Below are positions 35,527 through 44,020 of a stretch of 47,824 bases of DNA, in pieces (position 1 is the stretch's first letter; the number at the start of each line of letters is the position of its first letter). The stretch covers positions 1-47,824 of the forward strand of contig BJHH01000003.1 in assembly GCA_014192065.1 (NCBI GenBank), read 5' to 3'. Made by a program: the position numbers and the translations under genes. The notes under the pieces were generated by a model, which was given only the letters and a program-made list of their open reading frames with translations, ran no database searches and was not told the origin of the DNA. This DNA comes from Gemmatimonadota bacterium. Lineage in GTDB: Bacteria > Gemmatimonadota > Gemmatimonadetes > Gemmatimonadales > Gemmatimonadaceae.

Positions 35527-37217
35527 CGGGTGTGCAGACCGACGCCGATGCAACGATTGCCGAGATGCAGCGCGAACTCGACGATCTCCGCCGCCAGGTG
35601 GCGGCGTGGCGCACGCGGTACGACGCCGGCGCGCGTCGTGACCTGAACTTTACGAATTCAGCAAAAGAAGTCGGGCCGGTCTACACGGCACTCGACCTTG
35701 AAGGTTCGGCGGGGACTGCGCTTGAAGTGCCGGGAGAATTTCCCTACACGAGGGGCATCCACCCGACCGGCTATCGCGGCCGCCTCTGGACGATGCGCCA
35801 GTTCGCCGGGTTCGGCTCGGCCAAGGAAACCAACGAGCGTTACAAGTTTCTGCTCGAACACGGCACCACCGGACTCTCCGTCGCGTTCGATTTTCCAACG
35901 CTGATGGGCTACGACTCCGATCACGCGCGTTCCGAAGGTGAAGTGGGTAAGTGTGGTGTCGCCATCAGTTCGCTGGCCGACATGGAGGCGCTCTTCGAAG
36001 GGATCCCACTCGGCGACGTGTCCACGTCGATGACGATCAATGGCCCGGCGATCATCCTCTGGTGTTTCTACATCGCGGCGGCGGAAAAGCAGGGTGTTCC
36101 TGCCGAGAAGCTCCGTGGCACGGTGCAGAACGACATCCTGAAGGAGTACATGGCGCAGCACGCCTGGTGCTTCCCGATCGAACCGGCGCTGCGACTGATC
36201 GTGGATATGTTCGAATGGGGGGCGAAGCACACGCCTCAGTGGAACACGATTTCGATCTCGGGCTACCATATCCGTGAGGCCGGTGCGACCGCGGCGCAGG
36301 AACTGGCCTTCACCCTCGCCGACGGCTTCACCTATGTCGAGCGCGGCATCGCGCGAGGGTTAGCGGTAGACGACTTTGCGCCACGCCTCTCGTTCTTCTG
36401 GGACGTCCACAATGACTTCTTCGAGGAGATCGCCAAGTTGCGCGCGGCCCGGCGCATCTGGGCCCGCCACATGCGCGACCGGTTCAAGGCCAAGGACCCG
36501 CGTTCGTGGATGATGCGCTTCCATTCGCAGACCGCGGGCGTGACGCTGACCGCGCAGCAGCCAATGAACAACGTGGTGCGCGTCGCCTATCAGGCGCTGG
36601 CGGCCACCCTTGGCGGGACGCAGTCGTTGCACACCAACTCAATGGACGAAACACTCGCGCTGCCGACCGAGCAGGCGGTACAGGTGGCGCTGCGCACGCA
36701 GCAGGTTCTTGCGTATGAGACCGGCGTGCCCAATGTGTCGGACCCGCTTGGCGGATCGTACTACGTCGAACGGCTCACCGATGAACTCGAAGCCGATGCC
36801 GAGGCATTGTTCGCCGAGATCGATGGTGTCGGCGGCGTCGTGAACGCGCTCGAGGCCGGCTGGTTGCAACGCAAGATTTCCGAAAGCGCCATGCGTCAGC
36901 AGTGGGAGATTGAGCAGCAACGCCGCGTGATCGTTGGTGTGAACGCCTTCGAGACCGATGAGTCGCTCAGCATCCCGCTGCTCAAAATGGACGAGGAAGC
37001 GACTCGTGAGCAGGGGCTGCGCCTCCAGCGGCTCCGTGAGACCCGTGACAGCGCCACATGCACCGCTAACCTCGACCGGCTGCGTACGGCGGCCCGCGGG
37101 AGCGAGAATGTCGTGCCATACATCCTCGCGTGCGCGCGGTCGTACTGCACGCTGTACGAGATCCGCGCCGCGCTCGAAGACGTGTTCGGCGCATATCGTG
37201 AGCCGGTGTTCTTCTAA
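35523..37217 (+). CDS. B12-dependent acyl-CoA mutase, large catalytic subunit (methylmalonyl-CoA mutase family)
   Basis: 564 aa, a separate TIM-barrel subunit; the cobalamin domain is the next gene. Carbon-skeleton rearrangement of an acyl-CoA is certain by family: [58 protein letters not shown] and SLHTNS motifs are all present. The substrate is less clear. The Tyr that contacts the methylmalonyl carboxylate (Tyr89 in Propionibacterium) appears kept as Tyr84. The partner Arg207, found in a MVRNTYI-like stretch, is Gln212 here (MAQHAWCF), a change also seen in isobutyryl-CoA mutase. Related sequences are usually labelled methylmalonyl-CoA mutase, so either assignment is possible. Confidence 0.9.
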   Translation: MTGVQTDADATIAEMQRELDDLRRQVAAWRTRYDAGARRDLNFTNSAKEVGPVYTALDLEGSAGTALEVPGEFPYTRGIHPTGYRGRLWTMRQFAGFGSAKETNERYKFLLEHGTTGLSVAFDFPTLMGYDSDHARSEGEVGKCGVAISSLADMEALFEGIPLGDVSTSMTINGPAIILWCFYIAAAEKQGVPAEKLRGTVQNDILKEYMAQHAWCFPIEPALRLIVDMFEWGAKHTPQWNTISISGYHIREAGATAAQELAFTLADGFTYVERGIARGLAVDDFAPRLSFFWDVHNDFFEEIAKLRAARRIWARHMRDRFKAKDPRSWMMRFHSQTAGVTLTAQQPMNNVVRVAYQALAATLGGTQSLHTNSMDETLALPTEQAVQVALRTQQVLAYETGVPNVSDPLGGSYYVERLTDELEADAEALFAEIDGVGGVVNALEAGWLQRKISESAMRQQWEIEQQRRVIVGVNAFETDESLSIPLLKMDEEATREQGLRLQRLRETRDSATCTANLDRLRTAARGSENVVPYILACARSYCTLYEIRAALEDVFGAYREPVFF

Positions 37218-37231
37218 CTAACTTTGATCAC

Positions 37232-37645
37232 ATGTCACGTCCCATTCGCGTTCTAGTCGCCAAGCCCGGCCTCGACGGCCATGACCGGGGGGCTAAAGTC
37301 GTTGCAGCGGCGCTGCGCGACGCCGGGATGGAGGTCATCTACACCGGGTTGCATCAAACGCCGGAGATGATCGCCACCGCTGCGATCCAGGAAGATGTGG
37401 ACGTGGTGGGCCTTTCGATCCTGTCCGGCGCGCACATGACGCTGTTCCCGCGAGTGCTCGATCTGATCCGTGCCGAGGGACGTGACGATCTCCTGCTGAC
37501 CGGCGGAGGCATCATCCCGCAGGAAGACATGGACGCGCTCGCCGCGCTCGGTACGGGCAAGCTGTTCGGACCGGGGTCGTCTACCGGCGACCTGGTGGCG
37601 TACATCAAGGACTGGTTCGCACAGCGCCATCCGCAACACGTGTGA
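37232..37645 (+). CDS. Cobalamin-binding subunit of acyl-CoA mutase
   Basis: 137 aa. B12-binding Rossmann domain with the base-off/His-on motif DxHxxG (DGHDRG, His17), SILSGAH and the GGG of LLTGGGII. It follows the large subunit after 14 nt, the only real gap in this part of the operon, and is coupled to the carboxyltransferase by GTGA. Confidence 0.95.
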   Translation: MSRPIRVLVAKPGLDGHDRGAKVVAAALRDAGMEVIYTGLHQTPEMIATAAIQEDVDVVGLSILSGAHMTLFPRVLDLIRAEGRDDLLLTGGGIIPQEDMDALAALGTGKLFGPGSSTGDLVAYIKDWFAQRHPQHV

Positions 37646-39264
37646 CGTCGAGATTGCGTGCGTTGAGCGACGCGTCCCGCGCTCTGGAGGCGCGGCTCCG
37701 GGAGGGCGGCGGTTCGGACAAGGCCGCGAAGCAGCATGCGCAGGGTAAGCTCACGGCGCGCGAGCGCGTCACGCAGCTCACCGATTCCGATGCCCCGTTG
37801 CTTGAACTCGGCCTGCTCGTGGCACACGACAAGTATGACGGTCAGGCGCCGGGCGCCGGCGTCATCACGGCGGTCGGGTATGTGTCGAGCCGCGAGTGTG
37901 TGATCGTCGCCAACGACGCAACCGTGAAGGCAGGGTCGTGGTGGCCCGAGACCATTGCGAAAATTCTACGCGCGCAGGAATGCGCGATGCGGTCGCGTGT
38001 ACCGATCATCTACTTGGTCGATTCGGCAGGCGTGAACCTTCCGTATCAAGGCGGAGTGTTTCCCGGGCAGTATGGTGCGGCGCGCATCTTCTATTACAAC
38101 TCGCTCATGCGCCGGTACCTTCGGGTGCCGCAAATCGCCGCGGTGATGGGTCAGTGCGTCGCTGGCGGTGCATACTTGCCCGCGCTGTCCGATGTGATCT
38201 TGATGGTGAAAGGCACATCGTTCATGGGACTCGGCGGGCCGAACTTGGTGAAGGGGGCGACAGGTCAGACGATCGACGGTGAGGTGCTTGGCGGAGCGGC
38301 CACGCATACGGAGATCAGTGCGGTCGCGCACTATGCCATGGACTCCGACCCCGACTGCCTCCGGCAGATTCGTGAACTCGTGGCGCGCCTCCCTGAACCG
38401 AAGAGCAGGCCCCGCCGACCTGATCCCACGGTCGCGCTGGTCGCTGGCGGCGATCCTGAATCACTTTACGACCTGTTGCCGGCGGATCATCGGATGGCGT
38501 ACGACATGCACGCCGTACTTCGGTGCATCGTCGACGAGGGTACGATGGACGAGTTCCAGCCGCACATCGCGAAAGAGATGATCTGCGCCGATGCTTCCAT
38601 TGAAGGCATCACGGTCGGCATCGTCGCGAACTATCGCGGACTCCTCAAACAGCCTGACGGAGGTGCACGGTTCGGCGGAATCATTTACGCAGAAAGTGCG
38701 GAAAAGACCGCCTATTTTATCGACCGATGTGACCGCCAGGGGATCCCGCTTCTATTTGTGCAGGACGTCTCTGGGTTTATGGTAGGTCCGGAAGCCGAAC
38801 ATGCGGGCATTATCCGTGCCGGCGCGCGATTTGTTGAAGCGATGGCCACCGCGACCGTTCCCAAGATCGTCTTGACGGTCAACCACGCTTCGGGTGCCGG
38901 GTACTATGCCATGGCCGGCCAGGGCTTCGACCCAGACTTCATTCTCTCCTGGCCCACTGGCCGCATGGCGGTCATGGAAGGAGGCAGTGCCGTGCAGGCC
39001 GTGCATGGACCGGCGCTCGACGCTGCGCGAAAGGCGGGCGGGGCTCCGACTCCGGCGGTCAGCGAGGCGGTGGATGCGATGCGAAGCGACTATGAGCATC
39101 AGCTGGACGCACAGTTCGCCGGCGCCCGTGGATTCATCGACGCGATCGTCTATCCTGAAGACACCCGCACCATGCTCGCGCTCACGCTGCGCACGGCGCT
39201 GAACAATCCGGGGCCGCACCTCGGGCCCTATGTGCTTCCCGCGCGCATGCAGGCGGGCGAGTGA
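37642..39264 (+). CDS. Acyl-CoA carboxylase, carboxyltransferase (beta) subunit
   Basis: 540 aa from GTG 37642. Crotonase-fold carboxyltransferase of the MCC/PCC beta group: KLTARERV near the N-terminus, [42 protein letters not shown] and the ASGAGYYAM loop. It needs a biotin carboxylase/biotin carrier subunit, which is not in this window. The resemblance is closest to methylcrotonyl/geranyl-CoA-type beta subunits, and the following AtuA genes agree; propionyl-CoA cannot be ruled out. Confidence 0.9.
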   Translation: MTSRLRALSDASRALEARLREGGGSDKAAKQHAQGKLTARERVTQLTDSDAPLLELGLLVAHDKYDGQAPGAGVITAVGYVSSRECVIVANDATVKAGSWWPETIAKILRAQECAMRSRVPIIYLVDSAGVNLPYQGGVFPGQYGAARIFYYNSLMRRYLRVPQIAAVMGQCVAGGAYLPALSDVILMVKGTSFMGLGGPNLVKGATGQTIDGEVLGGAATHTEISAVAHYAMDSDPDCLRQIRELVARLPEPKSRPRRPDPTVALVAGGDPESLYDLLPADHRMAYDMHAVLRCIVDEGTMDEFQPHIAKEMICADASIEGITVGIVANYRGLLKQPDGGARFGGIIYAESAEKTAYFIDRCDRQGIPLLFVQDVSGFMVGPEAEHAGIIRAGARFVEAMATATVPKIVLTVNHASGAGYYAMAGQGFDPDFILSWPTGRMAVMEGGSAVQAVHGPALDAARKAGGAPTPAVSEAVDAMRSDYEHQLDAQFAGARGFIDAIVYPEDTRTMLALTLRTALNNPGPHLGPYVLPARMQAGE

Positions 39265-40631
39265 CCTCGCGCGTCGTTCGCATCGGCGGTGGTTCCGGGA
39301 TGTGGGGAGACGACCTCGATGCGCCCCGTCGGCTGGTAGAAGGTGGGCCGCTCGACTACCTGATGCTCGACTACTTGGCCGAAGTCACGATGTCGGTGCT
39401 TCAGCGCCAGAAGGAACGCAACCCGGCCGAAGGCTTTGCGCGCGATGTGGTCGGTGCGATCGAAAGCGTGTTGCCGGCGCTCGTCGCAGCGCGGGTCAAG
39501 GTGCTGGCAAATGCGGGTGGCGTGAATCCCGAGGCGTGCGCCGCCGCAGTGCTCGCGATGCTTGACCGCAATGCGGCCCGCGGTACCGTGCGCGTCGGGC
39601 TCGTGACGGGAGACGATTTGCTCCCGCGGGTGGACGCGCTGCTCGCAGCGGGACACGAGTTGCAGAACATGGAGACCGGCGAGCCGCTCGCTGTCGTTCG
39701 TGATCGTCTCGTGTCGGCCAATGCGTACTTGGGGTCGGCGCCGTTAGCGGAAGCGCTCGCGCTCGGCGCGCAGGTCGTACTCTCAGGACGTTGCCACGAT
39801 GCCGCGCTCACCGTGGCCCCGTTGCGCCACGAGTTTGGCTGGACGTCCAGCGACGCTGATCTCCTGGCCGCGGGCACCGTCGCGGGGCACGTGATCGAAT
39901 GCGGCGCCCAGGCCACGGGCGGTAACTGCTCGGCGGACTGGCAGACCATCGGAGCGCTCGACGACATCGGCTATCCCATTGTCGAAGTCGCCTCCGATGG
40001 ATCGTTCGTCGTCACGAAGCACGCTGGCACCGGCGGTCGGGTGTCGCGGCAAACGGTCACTGAACAGCTCATCTATGAAATCGGTGATCCAGCCCGCTAC
40101 GTCACGGCCGACGTCGTCACGGACTTCACGAGTATCCGGCTCGACGATCTGGGCAACGACCGCGTGAGACTGTCCGGTGTCCGCGGTTCGCCAGCGACTG
40201 GCAAACTGAAGGTGAGTGCCGCTTACCGAGACGGGTTCAAAGCCGTCGGCACCTTGGTGTACGCGTGGCCGGACGCGCGGGCCAAGGCCGAAGCCGCCGA
40301 TCGGTTGCTCCGTGCGCGTCTCGAGCGGCTTGGCCTGCGGTTCGAACGGGTGCATACGGAAATCATCGGCGCGGGTGCCGTGCATGGCGCGCTGGCGGGT
40401 CCCGACGCGGGCCGTGATGCGCCAGAAGTGCAGCTGCGTGTCGGCGTTCGTGACGCCGACCGCGCCAAGGTCTCGCGGTTCACGCGAGAGATCGCACCGC
40501 TGGTCCTGAACGGTCCGCCGAGCGTCACGGGGTATTTCGGCGCGCGCGCGAAGGTGGAGGAAATCCTCGCGTATTGGCCGGCCCTGATTGATGCGGCCGC
40601 GGTGATACCACGCGTGGAGTTGCTGGCATGA
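39261..40631 (+). CDS. AtuA family protein (acyclic terpene utilisation, DUF1446)
   Basis: 456 aa from GTG 39261. N-terminal VVRIGGGSGMWGDDLDAP, DYLMLDYLAE, LANAGGVNPEACA, VLSGRCHDAALT and GTVAGHVIECGAQATGGNCSAD are typical of AtuA/DUF1446. AtuA is needed for citronellol/geranyl-CoA degradation in Pseudomonas but its reaction is not known. In Pseudomonas one chain carries both parts; here the C-terminal part is the next gene (ATGA overlap 40628-40631). Confidence 0.88.
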   Translation: MTSRVVRIGGGSGMWGDDLDAPRRLVEGGPLDYLMLDYLAEVTMSVLQRQKERNPAEGFARDVVGAIESVLPALVAARVKVLANAGGVNPEACAAAVLAMLDRNAARGTVRVGLVTGDDLLPRVDALLAAGHELQNMETGEPLAVVRDRLVSANAYLGSAPLAEALALGAQVVLSGRCHDAALTVAPLRHEFGWTSSDADLLAAGTVAGHVIECGAQATGGNCSADWQTIGALDDIGYPIVEVASDGSFVVTKHAGTGGRVSRQTVTEQLIYEIGDPARYVTADVVTDFTSIRLDDLGNDRVRLSGVRGSPATGKLKVSAAYRDGFKAVGTLVYAWPDARAKAEAADRLLRARLERLGLRFERVHTEIIGAGAVHGALAGPDAGRDAPEVQLRVGVRDADRAKVSRFTREIAPLVLNGPPSVTGYFGARAKVEEILAYWPALIDAAAVIPRVELLA

Positions 40632-40978
40632 AGATCCGCCTTCGCGACGTGGCGCACGCCCGGTCTGGCGACAAGGGGGACATGGCGAACGTTGGTGTGA
40701 TTGCGCTGAAGCAGGAGTGGTATGCGCTGCTGGAACACCACCTCACTGTCGATGCCGTCGCCTTGCACTTTGCCCAGCTCATCACGGGACCGGTCGAACG
40801 CTATGAACTGCCGAATCTCTGGGCCCTGAACTTCCTGTTGCATGGCGCGCTCGACGGCGGTGGCACTCGCTCGCTCAAGATCGACGCGCAGGGCAAAGTG
40901 TTGTCCACGGCGCTCCTGCGAATGACGCTCGACGTGTCAGACACTGAGGCACGCGCGCTGGGGCTCTCCGCAGCATGA
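40628..40978 (+). CDS. AtuA C-terminal-like ferredoxin-fold protein
   Basis: 116 aa starting at ATG 40628. MKIRLRDVAHARSGDKGDMANVGVIAL is the signature of the C-terminal domain of AtuA/DUF1446 proteins, encoded as a separate gene. It presumably forms a complex with the preceding protein. It overlaps a 59-aa gene by ATGA (40975-40978). Confidence 0.87.
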   Translation: MKIRLRDVAHARSGDKGDMANVGVIALKQEWYALLEHHLTVDAVALHFAQLITGPVERYELPNLWALNFLLHGALDGGGTRSLKIDAQGKVLSTALLRMTLDVSDTEARALGLSAA

Positions 40979-41154
40979 CCGATGCTAGCAACGGCGGGAT
41001 GTCGAAGCTTTCGATAGCGAAAAGTGCATTGGCCGTCGGCGGCATCGCAGCGTTCGGTGTTGGGATCCGGATCGATAGCGCCGCAGTCCGCTGGGCCGCA
41101 ATCGGCTTCGTGGCGGTCGCTTGGTTTCTTCGGTTCGCGAAACGTTCGGACTAG
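40975..41154 (+). CDS. Small membrane protein (59 aa)
   Basis: ATG 40975 overlaps the stop of the AtuA-C gene by ATGA, as for most genes in this operon, which is the best evidence for it. The peptide MTDASNGGMSKLSIAKSAL begins a mildly amphipathic N-terminus. Two hydrophobic segments follow (about residues 18-30 and 39-52) and a basic end (RFAKRSD). No family recognised. It closes the operon. Confidence 0.55.
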   Translation: MTDASNGGMSKLSIAKSALAVGGIAAFGVGIRIDSAAVRWAAIGFVAVAWFLRFAKRSD

Positions 41155-41487
41155 CGGCCTGGCGAGACGAGGTCCCTACGCTTCACATCGGTCGCGCCGG
41201 CGCCACGGCCGATGCGACCTAACGAAGGCGTTCGCGTACGAAGCGGCGGGCGGCGCCATGGCCGATCCATGAAGCCGCGAGGGTGACCCCGAGCGAAATC
41301 CACCAGGCCATGTCAGCTCCTTGACATATCTCGCTACGGAGCCGGCGGGAACGCGGTTTCAGCCTGTGGATGACTACATTTGTGTGGAGAATCTGTTGAC
41401 CATGCAACGCTCAGCATACCCCCGCCTCGCGAACCGCGCCGTTAGCTCCGGCGGGCCCCTGCACGCGCCGGTCGCTGTGGGCGCGGC
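41155..41487. other. Intergenic stretch with one tiny gene
   Basis: 333 bp between the end of the vanZ-aspS-AtuA operon and the U32 gene. Apart from the 30-aa gene on the minus strand (41219-41311), I see no gene, terminator hairpin or repeat here. Confidence 0.6.
41219..41311 (-). CDS. Very small single-pass membrane protein (30 aa)
   Basis: ATG 41311 lies 6-7 nt after a near-consensus Shine-Dalgarno AAGGAG on the minus strand, the strongest in this part of the window. The peptide has an N-terminal hydrophobic helix (MAWWISLGVTLAASWIG) and a basic tail (RRFVRERLR), a typical pattern for small inner-membrane proteins. No family recognised. A longer frame upstream exists but has no ribosome-binding site. 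Confidence 0.5.
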   Translation of the reverse strand: MAWWISLGVTLAASWIGHGAARRFVRERLR

Positions 41488-43983
41488 ATGACGAACCTTC
41501 CAGAGCTCCTGGCGCCAGCCGGTTCGCTCGACGCCGTACGCGCCGCGTTCGCCAATGGAGCCGATGCGGTCTACCTAGGGGTGGGTCGTTTCAACGCGCG
41601 CGATGAAGGCGCGCAGATATCCCTCGACGATCTCAGGCGGGCCTGCCGCGTGGCGCACGGGCGCGGCGGCAAGGTGTATCTCACGCTCAATACGTTGATC
41701 AAGAGGCACGAGCTGGCAGACGCGCTTGAGCTGCTCGGCGATTGCGTCGATGCGGGGATCGATGCCGTGCTGGTCCAGGATCTCGGGATGGTGCGCCTCA
41801 TACGCGATCTCTACCCGTCGCTCGCCGTGCACGGCTCGACGCAGATGTCGGTGCACGACGCGGCGGCGGCGCGCGTGGTGCGCGAGATGGGCGCGGAACG
41901 CGTCGTGCTCGCCCGCGAGAATTCGCTTGACGACATCCGCGCCATCCGGAAGGAAATCCCGGACATCGGCCTCGAGACGTTTGTGCACGGCGCGCTCTGC
42001 ATCTCGTATTCGGGGCAGTGCTTCATGTCCGGAATGATCTCCGAGCGCAGCGCAAACCGTGGGTCGTGTGCGCAGTCGTGCCGGAAGGACTACGTGCTCA
42101 ACGAGGCTGACGGTGGCGCAGAGCTAGACCGTGGATACCTCATCTCAGCGAAAGACCTTGGCGCATACGATCACCTCCAGGCAATTGCGGAAGCCGGCAT
42201 CGGCTGCCTCAAGATCGAAGGCCGCAAGAAGCAGCCCGAGTACGTGGCCACGGTCACCAAGGCCTATCGGGAGTTTCTGACGCGTATCGAAAACGGATCG
42301 TTCGAACCACCGTCTTTCGAGGAGACGCAGCCGCTCGTACAGATATTTTCCCGCGGATTCACCGGCGGCATGTACGGCGGGCGTGAAGGCCGTGGGTATG
42401 TCACGCGTACGCACCCCGACAACCACGGGCTCGAACTTGGCGTGGTGGTCGAGTCGGACGACCACGAGGTCATCGTCGATGTGCGGTCACCGTTGCGCGT
42501 TGGCGACGGCCTCGGTTTCGAACCGGCGGCCGGTGCGGCGCCCGAGCAGACGATTGGGTTCTCCGTGCGGCATGTGCGGACGGTGAGCGTGCGGAATGGC
42601 GTACACCGCCAGGCCATCGCGTCGCGGGATCGGGTCCCCCAAGGGTGGGCGGTGATTCGCACGGCAGATCCGGAACTGAAGCGGCTGGCGCGCGAATCGT
42701 TCGCAGGCATCGACGGCGATCCGCAGATCGGGGTGGAGGGGCTGGATGTGCGGCTGTTCGGGAACGCCGGAGGCGCCCTCAAGGCAGTGTTCTCGACGGG
42801 CGGCGACAGTGAATCCGTTGAGTCGGCCCTGCCGCTCCGGCCCGCGACCGCCCACCCGCTCGACGAAGCGCGACTCCGGGAGCAACTTGGCCGGCTCGGC
42901 GGCACGCCCTATGTCCTCGGCGGAGTCGACATTCGCGGGCTGGCCGATGGCCTCTTCCTGCCGATGAGTGAGCTCAATCGGTTGCGTCAGGCGGCCGTCG
43001 CGGTGCTACTCGAGCGACGGGAGCTTTCGCAGAGTGCGCGCCGTGCGCAACGTTCGGCGCGCATTGGCGAGCGCGTGCAGGCGATCGCAATCACCGACCG
43101 CTCCGCGGCGTTGGAGCAGCATCCGCCGTTCCGCGTTATCGCCGAAGTGTGGCGCATCGAGGACGCGCAGGCCGCCGCCGCGGCCGGAGCAAACGAGGTG
43201 GTGCTCGACCCATTTCTACGGCAACCTGCTACGCCACGCGCGCGGGTGATGAAGCTGCGCGACGAACTTGCTGCGCTCGGCGTGTCGCTACGGATTCGTA
43301 CGCCGACGGTCGTGCGTCCCGATGATCGCCGCGCGCTGGAACCCTGGCTCGCTACCGGACTTCCGCTGCTGACCGGTCACCTCGGACTGCTCGCGGAGCA
43401 GGGTGCTGCAGGGCACGACGTCGTGGCCGATTACGCAGTGAACGCATTCAATCCGCACACGGCGCGCGAACTGTTTCGGCTCGGCGCCAGCCGCATCACG
43501 CCGTCGATCGAGTTGACGACCGCCGAAATCGAGGCGCTGGTCGCTCCGTGGAACGGGCGCGGCTTTGAGTTGCTGGTGTACGGCCGCACCGAAGGCATGA
43601 CTATCGAGCATTGCGTGCTTTCCGCTGCATTCGACCGCGCACCGACCACCTGTCGTGACCTCTGCGTTCAAAAGCACCCCAATGTCGAGCTCACCGATCC
43701 AACCGGATACGTCTTTCCGGTCGCGACCGACAGTGATTGTCGTAACCGGTTGTTGCATTCACGCCCCGTCGATGGGTCAGCGTATCTGCCTCGCCTGTGG
43801 GCGGCAGGTGTTCGCAACTTCAAGCTCGTGTTCAATGTCCCGGGCGATGACGTCGCTCGGGTGGTGCGCGTCTTTCGCGACCAGCTTGATGCATTGGACT
43901 CGGGTGTCAGGCCAGATGCATCGGCCGTGCGTGCCGTCGTCGGTGGCGCCTATACACGCGGCCATTTCGAACGGGCCGTCTAG
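41488..43983 (+). CDS. U32 family (RlhA/TrhP-like) protein, two-part
   Basis: 831 aa. The N-terminal half is a full U32 domain: LLAPAGSLDAVRAAFANGADAVYLG, HGSTQMSVHD, FVHGALCISYSGQCFMSG and RGSCAQSCRKDY, with four cysteines for a likely iron-sulfur cluster, and LKIEGRKK. A DUF3656-like region follows (about 390-500). The C-terminal third (about 550-825) is another barrel-like part with ADYAVNAFNPHTARELFRLGA and a second Cys set (CVLS, CRDLC, CRNR). E. coli RlhA hydroxylates C2501 of 23S rRNA and TrhP acts on tRNA U34. The rRNA/tRNA hydroxylation role is inferred; older peptidase labels are doubtful. Confidence 0.87.
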   Translation: MTNLPELLAPAGSLDAVRAAFANGADAVYLGVGRFNARDEGAQISLDDLRRACRVAHGRGGKVYLTLNTLIKRHELADALELLGDCVDAGIDAVLVQDLGMVRLIRDLYPSLAVHGSTQMSVHDAAAARVVREMGAERVVLARENSLDDIRAIRKEIPDIGLETFVHGALCISYSGQCFMSGMISERSANRGSCAQSCRKDYVLNEADGGAELDRGYLISAKDLGAYDHLQAIAEAGIGCLKIEGRKKQPEYVATVTKAYREFLTRIENGSFEPPSFEETQPLVQIFSRGFTGGMYGGREGRGYVTRTHPDNHGLELGVVVESDDHEVIVDVRSPLRVGDGLGFEPAAGAAPEQTIGFSVRHVRTVSVRNGVHRQAIASRDRVPQGWAVIRTADPELKRLARESFAGIDGDPQIGVEGLDVRLFGNAGGALKAVFSTGGDSESVESALPLRPATAHPLDEARLREQLGRLGGTPYVLGGVDIRGLADGLFLPMSELNRLRQAAVAVLLERRELSQSARRAQRSARIGERVQAIAITDRSAALEQHPPFRVIAEVWRIEDAQAAAAAGANEVVLDPFLRQPATPRARVMKLRDELAALGVSLRIRTPTVVRPDDRRALEPWLATGLPLLTGHLGLLAEQGAAGHDVVADYAVNAFNPHTARELFRLGASRITPSIELTTAEIEALVAPWNGRGFELLVYGRTEGMTIEHCVLSAAFDRAPTTCRDLCVQKHPNVELTDPTGYVFPVATDSDCRNRLLHSRPVDGSAYLPRLWAAGVRNFKLVFNVPGDDVARVVRVFRDQLDALDSGVRPDASAVRAVVGGAYTRGHFERAV

Positions 43984-44020
43984 CGCGTTTGTGGTACCCC
44001 GCGGCATGTGGGGATGATGG

